A stretch of DNA of 64,000 nucleotides, taken from NCBI RefSeq assembly GCF_014205295.1, contig NZ_JACHNF010000001.1, forward strand, positions 2,170,001 to 2,234,000, read 5' to 3'. The DNA is from Kribbella solani. Its GTDB lineage: Bacteria > Actinomycetota > Actinomycetes > Propionibacteriales > Kribbellaceae. Under the pieces are notes generated by a model, which saw only the letters and a program-made list of their open reading frames with translations, was not told where the DNA came from and did no database searches. Below, piece by piece: positions 43,731 through 54,818 of this stretch. Each line of letters begins with the position of its first letter. Positions within the stretch are counted from its first letter, which is position 1. Both the position numbers and the translations under genes were made by a program.

Positions 43731-45880
43731 TCAGCCGAAGATCTCCCCCGCGGCCGCCTTCCGGACCAGCGCGGCCGGCGGCTCGAAGCGCGTCCCGTAC
43801 GCCGCTGCCAGCGCACGCGCCCGGTCGGCAAAAGCGGCCGGGCCGTACGCGTTCACGTACTGCAACGCGCCACCGTGCAGCGGCGGGAAGCCGATGCCGA
43901 AGATCGAGCCGATGTTCGCGTCCGGCACGGACCGCAGCACGCCTTCGTCCAGGCACTTCACGGTCTCCAGCGCCATCGCGAACAGGAACCGCTCCTGCAG
44001 GTCCACGAGCGGAATCGCACCTGCACCCGCCGCCGGCTCGCGCTGGCCGAAGTGCTCCCACAAGCCGGGCCACAACCGCTTCGGGCCTTCGGCCGGGTAG
44101 TCGTAGAAGCCGGCGCCGGCCGCTTTCCCCCGCCGGTCGAATTCGTTGACCAGCCGGTCCGTAACAGCCATTCCCGGATGGTCGTCGAAGGCGCCCGCGC
44201 TGTCCCCGGCCGCCCGGGCCGCGGCACGGATCTTCTGCGGCAGCGTCAGCGTGACCTCGTCCAGCATCGCCAGCGGCGGCGCCGGGAACCCGGCCTGGGT
44301 GGCGGCCCGCTCGATCATGACCGGGTCGACCCCCTCGGCGACCATCGCGGCGCCTTCCATCACCAGCGTGCCGAACACCCGCGAGGTGAAGAATCCGCGG
44401 CTGTCGTTCACCACGATCGGCGTCTTCCGGATCTGCCGGACGACGTCGTACGCCTGCGCGATCGCCCGATCGGACGTCTTCGCGCCGACGATCAGCTCGA
44501 CCAGCGGCATCCGATCCACCGGCGAGAAGAAATGCATCCCGACGAAGTCGTCGGGCCGGTCGATCCCGTCCGCGAGCGAGGTGATCGGCAGCGTGGACGT
44601 GTTCGAGCAGAGCAGCGCGTCCGGCTCGACCACGCCGGCGATCTCGGCGAACACCTTCTGCTTCAGCCCGGTGTCCTCGAACACCGCCTCGATGACCAGA
44701 TCGCAGCCGGCCAGATCGTTCGGATCGCCGGTCGGCGTGATCCGGCTGAGGAAGGTTTCCACGTCCGCGGGAGTCGTACGCCCCTTCGCGACCTGCTTCG
44801 CCAGCAGTTTCTCGGAGTACTCCTTGCCGCGCGCGGCCGCCTCCAGCGAAACATCCTTGAGTACGACATCGATGCCCGCCTTGGCGCAGACGTACGCGAT
44901 CCCGGCGCCCATCATCCCCGCGCCAAGGACACCGACCTTGCGGGCACGATAGGAGGGTACGCCGTCCGGTCGCGACCCGCCCGCGTTGATCGACTGCAGG
45001 TCGAAGAAGAACGCCTGGATCATGTTCTTGGCGATCTGTCCGGTGGCGAGCGAGACGAAGTACCGGGACTCGATCCGGGACGCGGTCCCGAAGTCCACCT
45101 GGCTGCCCTCGACCGCCGCGCTCATGATCGCGCGCGGTGCCGGGTACGGGGCGCCCTTGAGCTGTTTGCGCAGGTTCGCCGGGAAGGCGGGCAGGAAGGC
45201 GGCCAGCTTCGGCGAGGACGGCGTGCCGCCGGGGATCTTGTAGCCGTCGCGGTCCCACGGCTGCTTGGCGTCACCTTTGTACGTCGTGATCCAGCGGCGG
45301 GCCGCATCCAGCAGCTCGGCCGCCGGTACCACCTCGTCGATGATTCCGACCGACAGCGCCTGCGCCGGCTTCATCCGCTGGCCCTGCAGCAGCACCTTCA
45401 TCAGCGCGTCCTGCAAACCGAGCATCCGGACCGTACGCGTCACTCCCCCGCCGCCGGGCAGCAGACCGAGCGTCACCTCGGGTACGCCGAGCTCGATGCG
45501 GTTGTCATCGGCAACGATCCGGTGGTGACAGGCGAGTGCGATCTCCAGGCCGCCACCCAGTGCCGACCCGTTGATCGCGGCAACGACCGGTACGCCGAGC
45601 GTTTCCAGCGTACGCAGTTGCCGCTTCACCTCTTCGATCATCCCGAACGCCTCGGCGGCGTCCGCCGGCTGGATCCGGGACAGCTGCCGCAGGTCGCCAC
45701 CGGCGAAGAAGGTCTTCTTCGCGCTGGTCACGATCACGCCCTTGAGCAGCGCCTTCTCGGCCACCAGGCGTTCCACGATCGACCCCATCGCGGCGACGTA
45801 CGCGTCGTTCATCGTGTTCGCCGACGCGCCGGGGTCGTTCAGCGTCAGGGTGACCACACCGGCGTCGTTCTTCCACTCGA

Positions 45881-45884
<4 letters not shown>
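43731..45884 (-). CDS. FadB-like bifunctional enoyl-CoA hydratase / 3-hydroxyacyl-CoA dehydrogenase
   Basis: This 717-residue fusion carries out two beta-oxidation steps. The N-terminal crotonase domain has [21 protein letters not shown] near 104-124 and a [16 protein letters not shown] oxyanion region. The dehydrogenase domain has the NAD loop [21 protein letters not shown] near 313-333, followed by [11 protein letters not shown] and a C-terminal dimer domain with [20 protein letters not shown] 45884 overlaps the thiolase stop by 4 nt and replaces a longer in-frame reading. It works with the thiolase to shorten acyl-CoA. A terminator follows. Confidence 0.95.
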
Positions 45885-47101
<1,217 letters not shown>

Positions 47102-47112
47102 GTAGCTGATTG

Positions 47113-47129
47113 TGACAGTAGAGCTGTCA
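47113..47129. promoter_or_regulatory. 17-bp palindrome, candidate MerR operator (site 1)
   Basis: TGACAGTAGAGCTGTCA has 6-bp inverted arms (TGACAG/CTGTCA) with 5 bases between. It lies between the divergent thiolase (start 47101) and MerR (start 47152) genes. The same layout, preceded by the same ATTG bases, recurs at 50214-50230 upstream of the CoA-transferase operon. MerR regulators bind such dyads within promoters. Confidence 0.7.
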
Positions 47130-47151
47130 TGATGGTCAAGGACGGATCGTT

Positions 47152-47895
47152 ATGATCTCCGCCATGTCGGATGCTCCGGGGGACGCGACGCTGACGGTGG
47201 ACGAGTTGTCGGTGCGGGTCGGGATGACCGTACGGACCTTGCGCTTCTATGCCGGGCGCGGGTTGATCCCGCCGCCGATCAGGCGCGGGCGGGTCGGGTA
47301 CTACGGCCCGGAGCACATCGCCCGGCTCGACCTGGTCCGTGAGCTGCAGGCGCATGGCTTCACCCTGCAGGCAATCGAGGGGTACCTGGAACGCATCCCC
47401 ACCGACGCGACCCCGCAGGACATCGCGCTGCACCGGACGCTGCTCACCCCGTGGATGCGCGATCTCCCCGAAACCCTCGACCGGACCGCGCTGGTACGCC
47501 GCACCGGCCGCGACCTGACCGACGACGACATCGAGATGCTGGTCGCGCTCGGCGTGGTCGAACCGACGCCCGACGAGGACGTGTTCCGGGTCGCGACCGC
47601 GCACCTGAGCCTCGGCGTCGAACTGCTCGACCTGGACCTCCCGGTCGAGGCCGTCCAGGACGCCGGCCGTATCTTCACCGACCACGGCCGCGCGATCGCC
47701 GAGGAACTGACCGAGGTCTTCCGCACCAAGGTCTGGCCGCACTACCGCGACTCCGGCGGCCCACCCGAACACATCCAGCAACTCGTCCAGCGCTTCAAAC
47801 CGGTCACCATCCAGGGCCTGGTCCTGGCCTACGAACGCGCCGTCGGCGAAACGCAGCGCGACACCATCCGCCGTACCAGGAACAAGCCCCGCTGA
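47152..47895 (+). CDS. MerR family regulator, likely of acyl-CoA degradation genes
   Basis: The 247-residue regulator has a winged helix with DELSVRVGMTVRTLRFYAGRGLIPPP near 17-42 and a longer than usual C-terminal half (about 90-245) that is mostly helical and could bind an effector such as an acyl-CoA. ATG 47152 and ATG 47164 are both in frame; the second sits nearer a usual MerR start. It is divergent from the thiolase gene across a 50-bp spacer containing a dyad, and a matching dyad precedes the CoA-transferase/acyl-CoA dehydrogenase operon. It probably controls both operons and itself. Confidence 0.9.
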   Translation: MISAMSDAPGDATLTVDELSVRVGMTVRTLRFYAGRGLIPPPIRRGRVGYYGPEHIARLDLVRELQAHGFTLQAIEGYLERIPTDATPQDIALHRTLLTPWMRDLPETLDRTALVRRTGRDLTDDDIEMLVALGVVEPTPDEDVFRVATAHLSLGVELLDLDLPVEAVQDAGRIFTDHGRAIAEELTEVFRTKVWPHYRDSGGPPEHIQQLVQRFKPVTIQGLVLAYERAVGETQRDTIRRTRNKPR

Positions 47896-47898
47896 CCG

Positions 47899-49041
<1,143 letters not shown>

Positions 49042-49080
49042 GGGCGGATTCCTTTCAGAGGGTGTTTCCCAAAGACCCTT

Positions 49081-50202
49081 TCAGTTCTGGACGGCTGCGC
49101 CGGAGTCCAGCAGTGCGTCGAGGTTGGTGATACCCCAGTCGGCCAAGGCCTCGCGGGTGTGTTCGCCCGGGCGCGCCGGCGGCCGGTCCAGGCTGGTCGG
49201 CGTACGGTCGAACCGTGGCGCGGGCGCGGCCTGCCGGACGCCGCGATGCTCGACAAAGGTGCCGCGGGCAACGAGATGTGGATGCTCGCCGGCAAGGGGC
49301 AGCACCGGCGCGACGCAGGCGTCCGATCCGTCGAACAGCGCGGTCCACTCGGCCTGCGTACGCTGCCGGAACGTTTCCGTCAGCGCCTTCCGCAGCTCGG
49401 GCCACTGCGCCGGGTCATTGCGATCCGGCAGGTCGATCCCGAGTTTCTCCACCAGCTCGGCGTAGAACTGCGGTTCGAGCGCACCGACCGCGACGTGCTT
49501 GCCGTCGGCGGTTTCGTACACGTCGTAGAACGGCGCGCCCGTGTCCAGCAGGTTCGTCCCGCGCTCCTGGCGCCACGAACCGGCCGTCAGCGCGCCGAGC
49601 AGCATCGTGGTCAAGTGCGCCGAGCCGTCCACGATCGCCGCGTCCACGACCTGCCCGCGCCCACTGGTTCGCGCCTCGTGCAGCGCGGCGAGTACGCCGA
49701 TGACCAGGTACAGCGAACCGCCCGCGAAGTCGCCGAGCAGGTTCGCCGGCACCTGCGGTGGGCCACCGGCGCGGCCGATCAGGTGCAGGGCGCCGGAGAT
49801 CGCGAGGTAGTCGATGTCATGCCCGGCCGACTGCGCGAGCGGGCCGTCCTGACCCCATCCGGTCATCCGCCCGTAGATGAGCCGCGGGTTCAGGGCGTGA
49901 CAGTCCTCCGGACCGAGTCCGAGTCGCTCCGCCACGCCTGGGCGGAATCCCTCGACCAGTACGTCGGCCTGCGCGACGAGGCTGCGTACGACCCCGACCG
50001 CCGCGGGCTGTTTCAGGTCCAGCGCGACGCTCCGGCGACCGCGGTTCAGCAGGTCCAGCTCCGGCGGGCCGAGCGACACGTTGCCGCCGGGACGGTCGAT
50101 CCGCAGCACCTCGGCGCCGAGCTCGGCCAGCATCATGCAGGCGAACGGCGCCGGACCGATCCCGGCCAGCTCGACCACCTTCACGCCCTCGAGTGGACCC
50201 AT
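49081..50202 (-). CDS. CaiB/BaiF CoA-transferase family protein, likely alpha-methylacyl-CoA racemase
   Basis: The 373-residue protein is of the family III CoA-transferase/racemase group. The N-terminal GIGPAPFACMMLAELGAEVLRIDRPGG (near 14-40) and the DIDYLAISGALHLIG and GDFAGGSLYLVIGVLAALHEA segments near 128-170 fit the alpha-methylacyl-CoA racemase subgroup more than carnitine CoA-transferases. It would change stereochemistry at C2 so that acyl-CoA dehydrogenase can act. It heads a two-gene operon with acyl-CoA dehydrogenase, with candidate MerR site 2 12 bp upstream of its start. Confidence 0.9.
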   Translation of the reverse strand: MGPLEGVKVVELAGIGPAPFACMMLAELGAEVLRIDRPGGNVSLGPPELDLLNRGRRSVALDLKQPAAVGVVRSLVAQADVLVEGFRPGVAERLGLGPEDCHALNPRLIYGRMTGWGQDGPLAQSAGHDIDYLAISGALHLIGRAGGPPQVPANLLGDFAGGSLYLVIGVLAALHEARTSGRGQVVDAAIVDGSAHLTTMLLGALTAGSWRQERGTNLLDTGAPFYDVYETADGKHVAVGALEPQFYAELVEKLGIDLPDRNDPAQWPELRKALTETFRQRTQAEWTALFDGSDACVAPVLPLAGEHPHLVARGTFVEHRGVRQAAPAPRFDRTPTSLDRPPARPGEHTREALADWGITNLDALLDSGAAVQN

Positions 50203-50213
50203 GCCGGCTATTG

Positions 50214-50230
50214 TGACAGTTCCACTGTCA
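50214..50230. promoter_or_regulatory. 17-bp palindrome, candidate MerR operator (site 2)
   Basis: TGACAGTTCCACTGTCA has perfect 7-bp inverted arms with 3 bases between. Site 1 (47113-47129) shares both outer arms, the same total length and the same preceding ATTG bases. It lies 12 bp upstream of the CoA-transferase start. Confidence 0.7.
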
Positions 50231-50236
50231 AAGTCG

Positions 50237-50432
50237 TCAAGTGGTCTTACGCACCCCGGCCAACGCCGTCAGCGGGACGAGCACCATCAGCCCCAGCACG
50301 ATCGCAAGCGCGATCGACCAACCCCGCTGACCGCCCTCCAGATGACCGAGATGGAAGAACAGGTGCGGTCCGGCATAGCACCAGTCATGCGGGTGGTCCG
50401 GCGTCGCGTCCGGCGGCCACCGCGCGATCGTC
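50237..50432 (-). pseudogene. 3' remnant of a membrane-protein gene
   Basis: On the minus strand an open frame with normal GC-rich codons ends at TGA 50239-50237. It encodes about 65 residues, including WCYAGPHLFFHLGHLEGG and then a hydrophobic helix (SIALAIVLGLMVLVPLTALAG) before a short basic end. There is no ATG, GTG or TTG in frame before the DinB gene begins, and the frame runs into DinB in a different phase. It looks like the tail of a lost membrane-protein gene. The alternative is chance open reading in GC-rich DNA. Confidence 0.4.
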
Positions 50433-50996
50433 CTACCGCTCGCGGAACGCCTCCGCTGCCCGCTGGATCGTCGCGTAGTACTCGCTCCAGCCCGCCGCGT
50501 CGAGCATATCGGCGTCCTTGCCGCCCTGCCCGTCGATCAGCTCCCGGAGGATGTCCGCGTGCCCGGCGTGATGTGCCGTCTCGTCCACCACCCGCACGAG
50601 CAGCGCACCGAACGTCGTACGCCGCTTCTCCTCCGCCCAGTGCGGAACCTCAGCCGGATGATCCAGCTCGAACTCGGCAATCGACTGATCGCCGCGCGCA
50701 CACGCATCGCGGTACAACCCAGTCAGATACTCGGTCGACTCACTCGGCTTCGCCCACATGTCGGCGCCCTCCCAGACCGACCCGTCCGCCTCCCACGGCA
50801 GTATCTCGGCCGGCGGCCGACCAACGCTCGTGCCGAGATACACGTACTCGACCCCGGTCAGGTGCTTCACCAGCCCGAGCAGATTGGTCCCGGACGGCAC
50901 GAGCGGGCGGCGGCGGTCGTACTCGCTGAGGCCGTCGAGCTTCGCGAGCATCAGCGCGCGCGTACTTTGGAGGTATTCCTGCAGCACGTTCTTCAC
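50433..50996 (-). CDS. DinB family protein
   Basis: The 187-residue four-helix bundle is of the DinB/DUF664 type. Family marks are LLGLVKHLTGVEYVYLG near 39-55 and VRVVDETAHHAGHADILRELIDG near 133-155, carrying the three His positions that hold a metal ion. Relatives act as thiol-dependent transferases (mycothiol or bacillithiol). GTG 50996 overlaps the cobQ stop by 4 nt, which supports this start over a longer in-frame reading. The link to cobQ is positional only. Confidence 0.88.
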   Translation of the reverse strand: MKNVLQEYLQSTRALMLAKLDGLSEYDRRRPLVPSGTNLLGLVKHLTGVEYVYLGTSVGRPPAEILPWEADGSVWEGADMWAKPSESTEYLTGLYRDACARGDQSIAEFELDHPAEVPHWAEEKRRTTFGALLVRVVDETAHHAGHADILRELIDGQGGKDADMLDAAGWSEYYATIQRAAEAFRER

Positions 50997-52444
50997 GGGG
51001 CTCCTGGGGGTACGAAGGGCGCGGTGGGTGCGCCGTGTTCTATCAGCCGCAGCAGGGCCGCGGTGTCGGCGTGTTCTTCGATCAGGTCGGCCAGCCGGTC
51101 CAGCCGGTCCTCGCGCAGCGCGGTGAACGAGACGGTGCCGTCGGGCGCGGGTTTGCCGGTCAGAGCAGCCACCTCGGTCAGAAACGTGTGCCGGGCGGTG
51201 TCGTCGTCCAGCAACCCGTGCCAGATCGTGCCCCAGATGTTGCCGCGCCGGCACCCACCCGGGAACTCGTCGGCATCACCAACGACCTCGACCACCCCGT
51301 GATGGATCTCGTACGCGGTCGGCGCCGGCCGGGCCAGCGTCTTCTCCGGACGAAACACTGTTGTCACCGGCAACAAATCCAGCCCGGGATGATCGCCACC
51401 GGTCTCCACCCCGTCCGGATCGGAGACCAGCGAGCCGAGCGCCTGGTACCCACCGCAGATCCCCAGCACCGGAGCACCCCGCTGCGCGCGAGCGACCAGC
51501 GCGTCGGCCAGCCCGTGCGTACGCAACCACTCCAGATCCGACACCGTCGCCCGCGAGCCGGGCAGCACGACGAGGTCCGCGTCGCGTACTTCGGCCGCGC
51601 TGGTCGTGAAGAACACGCTGTTCGTCGGCTCGACCGCCAGCGCGTCCAGGTCGGTGAAGTTGCTGATCCGCGGGAACCGCACCACCGCGATCGTCAACAG
51701 GTCGGTCGGCGCGGTCCGGCGTACCGGGATGTCGAGCGCGTCCTCGGAGTCGAGCCAAAGATCGGGCAACCAGGGCAGCACGCCGTACGTCGGCCGCCGG
51801 GTGACAGTACCGAGCATGTCGATCCCGGGCTGCAGCAACGACACGTCACCACGGAACTTGTTCACCAGGAACCCGCTGACCAACGCCTGATCCGCGGCGT
51901 CGAGCAGCGCGACCGTGCCGAACATCGACGCGAACACTCCCCCGCGATCGATGTCACCGACAACCACCACCGGCGCGCGGGTGTGTTGCGCGAGCCCCAT
52001 GTTCACGTAGTCGGACTGCCGCAGGTTGATCTCGGTCGGACTGCCCGCGCCTTCGCTGATCACCACGTCGTACCTGGACGCGAGCTCGTCGTACGCCGCG
52101 AACGCCGCCTTCGCCAGCTCCGCCCGTTCGGTCAGGAACCCACGCGCGGACAACTCGCCCCACGGCTGCCCCATCAGCACGACATGGCTGCGCCGATCAC
52201 TGCCCGGTTTGAGCAGCACCGGATTCATCGCGGCCTCGGGTTCGGCCCGCGCGGCCACCGCCTGAATCCACTGCGCCCGCCCGATCTCGGTACCGTCCGC
52301 GCACACCATCGAGTTGTTCGACATGTTCTGCGCCTTGTACGGCGCCACCCGCACGCCCTGCCGAGCCAACCACCGGCACAACCCGGTGACAACCGTCGTC
52401 TTCCCGGCATCCGACGTCGTACCGGCAATCAGCAGCGAACCCAC
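50993..52444 (-). CDS. cobQ: cobyric acid synthase
   Basis: The 483-residue enzyme amidates adenosylcobyrinic acid side chains in cobalamin synthesis using glutamine and ATP. The N-terminal P-loop domain has GTTSDAGKTT (8-17) and KAQNMSNNSMV near 38-48. The C-terminal glutamine amidotransferase domain has VLGICGGYQALG near 330-341 with the catalytic Cys, and a late His region in TAYEIHHG. It is separated by 14 kb from cobT and cysG, so B12 genes are scattered here. It is divergent from the GNAT gene. Confidence 0.95.
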   Translation of the reverse strand: MGSLLIAGTTSDAGKTTVVTGLCRWLARQGVRVAPYKAQNMSNNSMVCADGTEIGRAQWIQAVAARAEPEAAMNPVLLKPGSDRRSHVVLMGQPWGELSARGFLTERAELAKAAFAAYDELASRYDVVISEGAGSPTEINLRQSDYVNMGLAQHTRAPVVVVGDIDRGGVFASMFGTVALLDAADQALVSGFLVNKFRGDVSLLQPGIDMLGTVTRRPTYGVLPWLPDLWLDSEDALDIPVRRTAPTDLLTIAVVRFPRISNFTDLDALAVEPTNSVFFTTSAAEVRDADLVVLPGSRATVSDLEWLRTHGLADALVARAQRGAPVLGICGGYQALGSLVSDPDGVETGGDHPGLDLLPVTTVFRPEKTLARPAPTAYEIHHGVVEVVGDADEFPGGCRRGNIWGTIWHGLLDDDTARHTFLTEVAALTGKPAPDGTVSFTALREDRLDRLADLIEEHADTAALLRLIEHGAPTAPFVPPGAP

Positions 52445-52521
52445 CCGGTCATCTTAGGGTTCCGGACGGGGAAGACGCGGTGCCGGACCTGCCGTCGGTG
52501 ATCGTGGTTACAGTGGCGGGC

Positions 52522-52818
52522 ATGGAGAACGAGATCGTCGTGGTGGACGCCAAGGAGCACAGCCGGTACGAGGCGCGGGACGCCGGCGGGCAGCTGATGG
52601 GATTTGTCGACTACCACCTGCACCCGGGCCTGATCACCTTCGTGCATGCCGAGACGCTGCCTGAGTTCCGCGGTCGCGGCGTGGCCGGGCGGATCGCGAC
52701 CAAGTCGCTCGACGACGCGCGGGCGGCTGGTCTCCAGGTGAAGCCGGCCTGCCCGTTCTACCAGAGCTTCGTCGCGGAGCACACCGAGTACGCCGACCTG
52801 GTCAAGGACGCCCGATGA
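52522..52818 (+). CDS. GNAT family N-acetyltransferase (YjdJ/NATD1 type)
   Basis: The 98-residue small acetyltransferase of the GNAT_CG group has a short acetyl-CoA loop FRGRGVAGRIATKSLDDAR near 53-71 and the C-terminal CPFYQSFVAEHTEYADLV typical of the group. ATG 52522 is used in place of an in-frame start 42 nt earlier because it gives the usual length. The physiological substrate is unknown. Its stop overlaps the YbaK gene start by 4 nt. Confidence 0.9.
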   Translation: MENEIVVVDAKEHSRYEARDAGGQLMGFVDYHLHPGLITFVHAETLPEFRGRGVAGRIATKSLDDARAAGLQVKPACPFYQSFVAEHTEYADLVKDAR

Positions 52819-53345
52819 CGGCGCCGGTGCTGGGCAAGCCCGAGTGGAAACCGGCCGCCGACGTACCGGAGCTGCTGGCCGCGCCGGTGCGGGACGCGCT
52901 CGGCGACCGCGCGGCGTACGCGACCCCGATCGATGCCGAGCTGGCCGACACGGCGGCGTTCTGCGCGGAGTACGACGTGCCGATGGCCGCCTCGGCGAAC
53001 TGTGTGATCGTGCTCGGCAAGCGCGCCGGCGAGGAGTCGTACGCGGCCGTGATGGTGCTGGCGACCGACCGGGCCGACGTGAACGGCGTGATCCGCAAAC
53101 ATCTCGGCGTCCGGAAGATCTCCTTCACCGCACAGGACGACGCGGTCGGGCGGACCGGCATGGAGTACGGCGGGATCACCCCGATCGGCCTGCCGGCGGA
53201 CTGGCCGGTGCTGGTCGACGAGGCGGTCGTGGCGGCCGGTCCGGTGGTGATCGGCAGCGGTATCCGCGGCTCGAAGCTACTGATCGACGGCGCCGACCTG
53301 GCGAAACTGCCGACCGCGACGGTCCTCGACCTGGCCCAGCACTGA
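52815..53345 (+). CDS. YbaK/EbsC-type aminoacyl-tRNA deacylase
   Basis: The 176-residue protein has the YbaK/ProX fold that hydrolyses mischarged aminoacyl-tRNAs in trans. Seen are ANCVIVLGKRAGEESYAAVMVLATDRAD near 60-88 with the conserved Lys, and a late GGITPIGLPADWPVLVD and GSGIRGSKLLIDG near 118-160, with the Gly-Ser-Gly and Gly-rich loops of the family. The exact tRNA target cannot be assigned. It overlaps the GNAT gene by 4 nt. Confidence 0.9.
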   Translation: MTAPVLGKPEWKPAADVPELLAAPVRDALGDRAAYATPIDAELADTAAFCAEYDVPMAASANCVIVLGKRAGEESYAAVMVLATDRADVNGVIRKHLGVRKISFTAQDDAVGRTGMEYGGITPIGLPADWPVLVDEAVVAAGPVVIGSGIRGSKLLIDGADLAKLPTATVLDLAQH

Positions 53346-53464
53346 CCGGCACCGACCAGCACTGAGCTGTCTCCGGCCCACCGCCGGAGTGCCGATCGAC
53401 GGGTAGCCGTGGACAGGCGGTAGCATCGCGGGCTGAAATGGGTAGATGACCGGGTGCGGGTCGA

Positions 53465-54349
53465 ATGAGTGAGCAGGTGACGGTGAGCGGCGGTGGAGGC
53501 GACGGTGGGCCGACCGCGCTCCGGATCATGCTCGGTGGGCAGCTGCGGCGGATGCGTGAAGCCGCCGGGATCAGCCGTGCCGACGCGGGCTGGCAGATCC
53601 GCGCCTCGGAGTCGAAGGTCAGCCGGATGGAGCTCGGCCGGGTCGGCTTCAAGGAGCGCGACGTCAGCGACCTGCTCGAGCTGTACGGGATGGACGACGA
53701 GGACGAAGCCGCCCGGCTGATGGAGCTGGCCCGGGCCGCGAACAACCCGGGCTGGTGGTCCAGGTACGGCGACGTGATGCCGACCTGGTTCGCGAACTAC
53801 GTCGGTCTCGAGGTCGCCGCGTCACTGATCCGTACGTACGAGGTGATGTTCGTCCCCGGCCTGCTGCAGACCGAGGAGTACGCCCGCGCGGTCGTGCAGC
53901 ACGGCAAGTCGTTCCTGCCGCACAAAGAGGTCGCCCAGCGGGTCGAGCTGCGGGTGACCCGGCAGCAGATCCTCACCCGGCCGAACCCGGCCCGGCTCTG
54001 GGTGGTCATCGACGAGTCGGTACTGCACCGCCCGGTCGGCGGCGCGGCCGTGATGCGGTCCCAGATCGAGCACCTGATGATGTGGGCCGAGCAGCCGAAC
54101 ATCAGCCTGCAGGTGATGCCGTTCAGCAGCGTCGGCTACCCCGGCGCGGGCGGCGCGTTCAGTCTGCTCCGGTTCGCCGACGGCGATCTGCCGGACATCG
54201 TGTACATCGAGCACGCGGCCAGCGCGCTGTACCTGGACAAGCTGGAAGAAGTCGACGAGTACGTCGCGATCATGGAGGGCCTGACGATCGCGGCCACCCC
54301 GGTGTCGCAGACCGAGAGCCTGCTGAAAGAGGCCCTCGGCCGGTTGTAG
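53465..54349 (+). CDS. XRE family regulator with DUF5753 domain
   Basis: The 294-residue protein is of the actinomycete-specific class with an N-terminal helix-turn-helix (LRRMREAAGISRADAGWQIRASESKVSRMELGR, about 24-57) followed by the DUF5753 domain (about 95-290) with LQTEEYARAVV and VDESVLHRPVGG. Such regulators usually sit next to a small DUF397 gene and act in development or toxin-like pairs. No DUF397 gene is present here; the next gene is a divergently placed ohr. The target is unknown. Confidence 0.93.
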   Translation: MSEQVTVSGGGGDGGPTALRIMLGGQLRRMREAAGISRADAGWQIRASESKVSRMELGRVGFKERDVSDLLELYGMDDEDEAARLMELARAANNPGWWSRYGDVMPTWFANYVGLEVAASLIRTYEVMFVPGLLQTEEYARAVVQHGKSFLPHKEVAQRVELRVTRQQILTRPNPARLWVVIDESVLHRPVGGAAVMRSQIEHLMMWAEQPNISLQVMPFSSVGYPGAGGAFSLLRFADGDLPDIVYIEHAASALYLDKLEEVDEYVAIMEGLTIAATPVSQTESLLKEALGRL

Positions 54350-54376
54350 CAGCCCGGTTGCAGCTCAGGCCGCCTC

Positions 54377-54808
54377 TCAGGCCACCTTGAGGTCCACGGC
54401 GATGTTGCCGCGGGTGGCGTTCGAGTACGGGCAGACCTCGTGCGCCGCGGCGACGAGCTGCTCCGCGACCGCGCGGTCCAGGCCGGGCAGGCTGACCACC
54501 AGGGCGACCTGCAGTCCGTACCCGGCGCCGCCGTTGATCGGGCCGATGCCCACCTCGGCGGTGACGGTCGACGCGTCGACATCGTGGCGGGCCTTGCGGG
54601 CCACCACCTTCAGCGCGCTGTGGAAGCAGGCCGCGTACCCGGCCGCGAACAGCTGCTCGGGGTTGGTGCCGTTGCCGCTGCCACCCATTTCCGCGGGCGG
54701 CGCGACGACGACGTCGAGCTTGCCGTCGTCGGTGGCGACCTTCCCGTCCCGGCCGCCGTCAGCGGTTGCACGAGCGGTGTAAAGAACCTTCTCGACAGCG
54801 ATTGTCAT
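54377..54808 (-). CDS. organic hydroperoxide resistance protein (Ohr/OsmC)
   Basis: The 143-residue OsmC-fold peroxidase reduces organic hydroperoxides with two redox-active Cys residues: one in GYAACFHSALK near 61 and one in EVCPYSNATRGN near 126. Both Ohr-type contexts are intact, so peroxidase activity is expected. The gene is in tandem with the quinone oxidoreductase gene (10 nt apart) and downstream of it, so both may respond to the same oxidant through the TetR regulator. It is convergent with the XRE gene. Confidence 0.95.
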   Translation of the reverse strand: MTIAVEKVLYTARATADGGRDGKVATDDGKLDVVVAPPAEMGGSGNGTNPEQLFAAGYAACFHSALKVVARKARHDVDASTVTAEVGIGPINGGAGYGLQVALVVSLPGLDRAVAEQLVAAAHEVCPYSNATRGNIAVDLKVA

Positions 54809-54818
54809 ATGGCTTCTC

